Positions 5,530-7,692 of a stretch of 7,692 nt of DNA are shown here, one piece after another; the first letter of the stretch is position 1, and each line of letters starts with the position of its first letter. Under the pieces are notes generated by a model. It saw nothing but the letters and a program-made list of their open reading frames with translations, did no database searches and had not been told where the DNA came from. The translations under genes were made by a program, and so were the position numbers. This DNA comes from Thermoplasmata archaeon (lineage in GTDB: Archaea; Thermoplasmatota; Thermoplasmata; Halarchaeoplasmatales; Halarchaeoplasmataceae): contig JAFDTP010000078.1 in assembly GCA_019594195.1 (NCBI GenBank), forward strand, positions 1 to 7,692, written 5' to 3'.

Positions 5530-6221
5530 AAATTAGAGAGTCACAGCTGATAGAAATCAACCAATCGGTCATTCGGAGGTATAGCAAGAAAAAGCCGGTC
5601 AGCAGTTTTAGTCATAGGATAGAGGAACATACTGATCATCTAAAACTCAAACATCTTAAAGATGAATCCCTTGAAGACGTCAAAAAGGTGGATAAAAAAC
5701 TGCAGATCAGACCTTTTTTCCTCAAATCAAAGACCATCAGGGACGAAGTGGGGAAAGAAGCCTTCATCAAAAAAGAATACAGTGACAGATGGAACACCTA
5801 CAAGAACACCAACAGAGTAAATCTGTCGAAGTTTTTGAAAGATATGCTACCTTACGTAGATAAGGCAACGATCAAACGTTTGAAACATGGGAAGTACTTC
5901 CGAAACATAGTCGACGGTCTCATGAATAACGACAGTCTTTTGGACCTTGCAGGGACTCCAAACGCGTATGCTGTTCTGAATCCGAGAAAAACACAAGACT
6001 TCTATACAGAAGACATCATCAAAGACCTGAATAAAAAATTCGAAAAAGAAAAAATCATCGATATGACCAAAGATGAAGAATTGGTGAAAGACGTCCTGGG
6101 AGAACCGAAGAGTTCTCAATCAAAATTTGGAGTGAATAGGTCTAGAAGAAAGCGAAAAATAATGGAAAGAGATGTTAGAGATCTTAGAGATCGCCTTAGG
6201 TACATGCACCATGGTCCATGA
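5520..6221 (+). CDS. Unrecognised lysine/arginine-rich protein
   Basis: I do not recognise this 233-residue protein. It has no cysteine, no membrane segment and no signal peptide. By my count it has 55 Lys/Arg against 37 Asp/Glu, so it is basic while most neighbours look acidic. Mixed-charge helical stretches occur at about 35-60 and 165-190, an uncharged patch at 131-150 (GLMNNDSLLDLAGTPNAYAV region), and a very basic C-terminal helix at 207-227 (RSRRKRKIMERDVRDLRDR) that could bind nucleic acid. The start may be ATG 5520 or ATG 5526; the second forms an ATGA overlap with the 12-codon ORF upstream. No good Shine-Dalgarno site is seen. It converges with the AbiE module across 186 bp. A mobile-element or virus-derived origin is possible but not shown by the sequence. 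Confidence 0.65.
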   Translation: MEMKIRESQLIEINQSVIRRYSKKKPVSSFSHRIEEHTDHLKLKHLKDESLEDVKKVDKKLQIRPFFLKSKTIRDEVGKEAFIKKEYSDRWNTYKNTNRVNLSKFLKDMLPYVDKATIKRLKHGKYFRNIVDGLMNNDSLLDLAGTPNAYAVLNPRKTQDFYTEDIIKDLNKKFEKEKIIDMTKDEELVKDVLGEPKSSQSKFGVNRSRRKRKIMERDVRDLRDRLRYMHHGP

Positions 6222-6233
6222 TGGAAGATCAAC

Positions 6234-6240
6234 TTTTTTT
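6234..6240 (+). terminator. T-run terminator after the basic protein gene
   Basis: Seven T residues start 13 nt after the stop codon of the gene ending at 6221, without a strong stem-loop, as expected for archaeal termination. The run continues into TTTAAAATC, so it could also act as a TATA-like element for the following gap. Confidence 0.5.
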
Positions 6241-6246
6241 AAAATC

Positions 6247-6350
6247 GAGCGTGAAGAACGACTCGATATGTTCCTGGATAAAGTCTGAGTCGGTAGAATC
6301 ACTACTATGAGAAAAGATCTGAGTCGATGTTACCTCTTTCGAGCACGCTC
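6247..6350 (+). other. Repeat-rich gap, candidate structured RNA
   Basis: No convincing protein gene lies between 6222 and 6407. GAGCGTG (6247-6253) is the exact inverted repeat of CACGCTC (6344-6350). Between them, CGACTC (6259-6264) can pair with either of two copies of CTGAGTCG (6285-6292 and 6319-6326), and GTAG/CTAC around 6293-6305 can form a small hairpin. T-runs lie on both sides (6234-6240, and 6358-6364 and 6375-6380). This could be a small RNA read rightward, the 3' end of the AbiEii transcript read leftward, or chance. It has no tRNA-like features and no clear C/D or H/ACA boxes. Confidence 0.25.
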
Positions 6351-6357
6351 CGCTCAA

Positions 6358-6380
6358 TTTTTTTCCTCCCGATGTTTTTT
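6358..6380 (+). terminator. Two T-runs on the plus strand
   Basis: T7 at 6358-6364 and T6 at 6375-6380 follow a small GAGC/GCTC inverted repeat (6341-6354). They would terminate rightward transcription before it enters the AbiE module antisense. Confidence 0.4.
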
Positions 6381-6407
6381 AAACGATATTGGGTATGACT
6401 TAGGCAT

Positions 6408-7199
6408 CTAAATATCTAACGAAACTTTTTCTTTTAAGTCTTCGAGACCGTCTTTGACCTCTTTTTTCACCTGAGAATAAGGGACCAACTGTGGCACCAA
6501 TCTTTCCATATCCTCAGTATATTCCTCCTTAGAGGGATACGAATCCCAGGAGAATTTATTCTGAAGGCCGTACTCTTCTAAAAGCTTTCTCAATTTTTTT
6601 TCAAAGAGCTCGGCTGAAATAGTCATGTCACTCATCAAAAGGTACCAAACATCGTACAGATCTCTCCCTTTAGACCTTGTTAGCAGAGTTATGATCTTCT
6701 CGACTAGAAGTTCATCTTCATCCATAGCTTGTATGAGAAACTTCTTTCTAGTCTCGGGATATTCGGAATCGATCAATCTCCACTTAGGCTCTAGTAGAGC
6801 CCCTCCTCTCTCACCCGCGTCCAATCTGAATTTGTTTTGTGTTTGATTAGTCCCTTGGTAGAGAGGACCATAGAACCATATCTCACACGTATAGGCTTCT
6901 TCGAATACTTCCTCTTTGATGAAGCCGTTCTCTATCCCTATGCTTTCGAATTCTTCTAGGACCTTTTCTACCTCCTTTTTAAACTGCTCAGGATCAATCC
7001 TCAGATTGAGATCTATATCTTCACTGAAGCGTTCTGTTCCATATAGATATCTAAGACAGGTTCCACCTTTAAAGACTGCATTATCGTATTTCCTGAAGTA
7101 ATTGAACAAAAATAGCTTTATCAGATAATCTTTCTCCTGCTGGTAAAGATGAAGCGACGTTTTCTTACTGATCTCTCTCAACTTCTCTCTAGATATCAC
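6408..7199 (-). CDS. abiEii: AbiEii/AbiGii-type nucleotidyltransferase toxin
   Basis: The 263-residue product is a DNA polymerase beta-like nucleotidyltransferase of the AbiEii family, the toxin of a type IV toxin-antitoxin system linked to abortive phage infection; relatives include the MenT toxins, which modify tRNA ends. The sequence shows FKGGTCLRYLYG (43-54), the metal-binding SEDIDLNL (59-66; Asp61 and Asp63), a late ELLVEKIITLL stretch (163-173; Lys168) and RSKGRDLYDVWYLL (175-188), the family's four motifs. All look intact, so activity is plausible. It starts with GTG at 7199 overlapping the antitoxin stop as GTGA, with GGAGG 7 nt upstream, so the pair is translationally coupled, antitoxin first. 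The substrate nucleotide and RNA target cannot be read from the sequence. Confidence 0.92.
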   Translation of the reverse strand: MISREKLREISKKTSLHLYQQEKDYLIKLFLFNYFRKYDNAVFKGGTCLRYLYGTERFSEDIDLNLRIDPEQFKKEVEKVLEEFESIGIENGFIKEEVFEEAYTCEIWFYGPLYQGTNQTQNKFRLDAGERGGALLEPKWRLIDSEYPETRKKFLIQAMDEDELLVEKIITLLTRSKGRDLYDVWYLLMSDMTISAELFEKKLRKLLEEYGLQNKFSWDSYPSKEEYTEDMERLVPQLVPYSQVKKEVKDGLEDLKEKVSLDI

Positions 7200-7692
7200 A
7201 AGAATTCCTCCATATCGCTATTTATCTTCATCTTCCAATCGGTATTATGGGACCTAACAGAACCTCCGTGAGGCTCTAAAAGTACATAACTTTTTGATGT
7301 ATGTGCTTCTAACTGCTTTAAGAAGTGTCGATCTGCTAGATCAAGCACATCTAAAAGAAAACCGATCCGGGAGACCAATGATTTGTTATCGAACCTTACG
7401 ATATATTCTTTAAATTTTTCTTTATCTAATTCGTAGTAAGCATTTTTCAAGCATTTTACATATTCTTCTAATCCACCACTTTTATGCAGCATGAACAGGG
7501 AATCCACAAGTGACTTCTCCTTATCGGCTATTACCGCACCTTCTATGTCTTTGTATCCGAAAAATCTCCCCGGTTTTAAGGTCGATACCTCAACCTTTTG
7601 GTTTCTAACGTTCAGATCATCGAACTGTTTGGTAGAGACCAGTTGTATCACGTTCACCTGCTGTTCAGTAAAGCCGTGATATGATAGTGCTG
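7196..7692 (-). CDS. abiEi: AbiEi-type antitoxin, C-terminal part (cut by window edge)
   Basis: The frame is open from the right edge to a stop at 7198-7196 and gives 164 residues. An in-frame GTG at 7657 exists, but the reading upstream of it (ALSYHGFTEQ followed by VNVIQLVSTKQ) matches the conserved AbiEi segment that follows the N-terminal winged helix. The real start therefore lies outside the window. Then come the antitoxin domain segments KPGRFFGYKDIEGAVIADKEKSLVDSLF and LLDVLDLADRHFLKQLEAH, the usual AbiEi C-terminal pattern. The family both represses its own promoter and neutralises AbiEii without a tight protein-protein complex. The DNA-binding domain and promoter are not visible here. 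The final residues overlap the toxin start by 4 nt. Confidence 0.88.
   Translation of the reverse strand, partial: ALSYHGFTEQQVNVIQLVSTKQFDDLNVRNQKVEVSTLKPGRFFGYKDIEGAVIADKEKSLVDSLFMLHKSGGLEEYVKCLKNAYYELDKEKFKEYIVRFDNKSLVSRIGFLLDVLDLADRHFLKQLEAHTSKSYVLLEPHGGSVRSHNTDWKMKINSDMEEFL
7207..7211 (-). promoter_or_regulatory. Shine-Dalgarno GGAGG for the toxin gene
   Basis: On the minus strand GGAGG lies 7 nt before the GTG at 7199, inside the end of the antitoxin gene. It decides the GTG start and shows coupled translation. Confidence 0.8.

Noticed and set aside
6120..6302. Minus-strand open frame of 60 codons covering the end of the basic protein and part of the gap
   Set aside because: It begins with GTG inside the repeat region, has no ribosome site or promoter at the right distance, and runs antisense to the better-supported gene.
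6222..6407. tRNA or C/D box guide RNA in the gap
   Set aside because: There is no T-loop or acceptor stem pattern, and although CTGA occurs twice there is no convincing partner C box (RTGATGA) at suitable spacing.
7196..7657. Antitoxin as a complete protein starting at GTG 7657
   Set aside because: The frame stays open to the window edge and the residues before 7657 match the conserved AbiEi core, so the gene is cut by the window and does not start there.
1..7692. CRISPR array, insertion sequence or attachment site
   Set aside because: I see no regularly spaced repeats, no transposase or integrase frame, no terminal inverted repeats and no tRNA gene that could serve as an integration site.

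Overview
The window looks like chromosomal DNA from an archaeon, probably a euryarchaeon. Supporting signs are a Hel308-type helicase, an archaeal pre-PUA RNA-binding protein, the archaeal-only FAD synthetase (RibL) and archaeal riboflavin synthase (RibC), AT-rich TATA boxes about 22-30 nt before first genes, and Shine-Dalgarno sites only inside operons. The bifunctional PGI/PMI would fit a Thermoplasmata-like lineage, but that placement is a weak inference. I cannot name the species.

Layout: 1-383 (minus) is the N-terminal part of a Hel308 DNA helicase, cut by the window edge. Divergent from it, 498-923 (plus) encodes a small unrecognised membrane protein, followed by 980-1453 (plus), a pre-PUA/PUA protein. 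Converging on that is 1456-2499 (minus), a bifunctional phosphoglucose/phosphomannose isomerase. An 83-bp divergent promoter region separates it from a compact operon, ribB-ribL-ribC-ribH (2583-4626, plus). Next come a membrane-anchored double zinc-ribbon protein (4672-4998, plus) and, convergent with it, a YbjQ-family protein (5006-5380, minus). A more AT-rich right-hand part carries an unrecognised lysine/arginine-rich protein (about 5520-6221, plus) with a possible 12-codon leader ORF, a 186-bp gap with inverted and direct repeats between T-runs, and an AbiE-type toxin-antitoxin pair on the minus strand (AbiEii 6408-7199; AbiEi 7196-7692, cut by the window edge).

How the genes work together: RibB makes 3,4-dihydroxy-2-butanone 4-phosphate from ribulose 5-phosphate. 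RibH condenses it with 5-amino-6-ribitylaminouracil to lumazine, RibC converts two lumazines to riboflavin, and RibL adenylates FMN to FAD. The riboflavin kinase and the GTP-side enzymes are not in this window. The other left-hand genes look like ordinary housekeeping genes in separate short transcription units. The right end, with an orphan basic protein next to an abortive-infection-type toxin-antitoxin module, looks like accessory DNA and is the best place for something undescribed.
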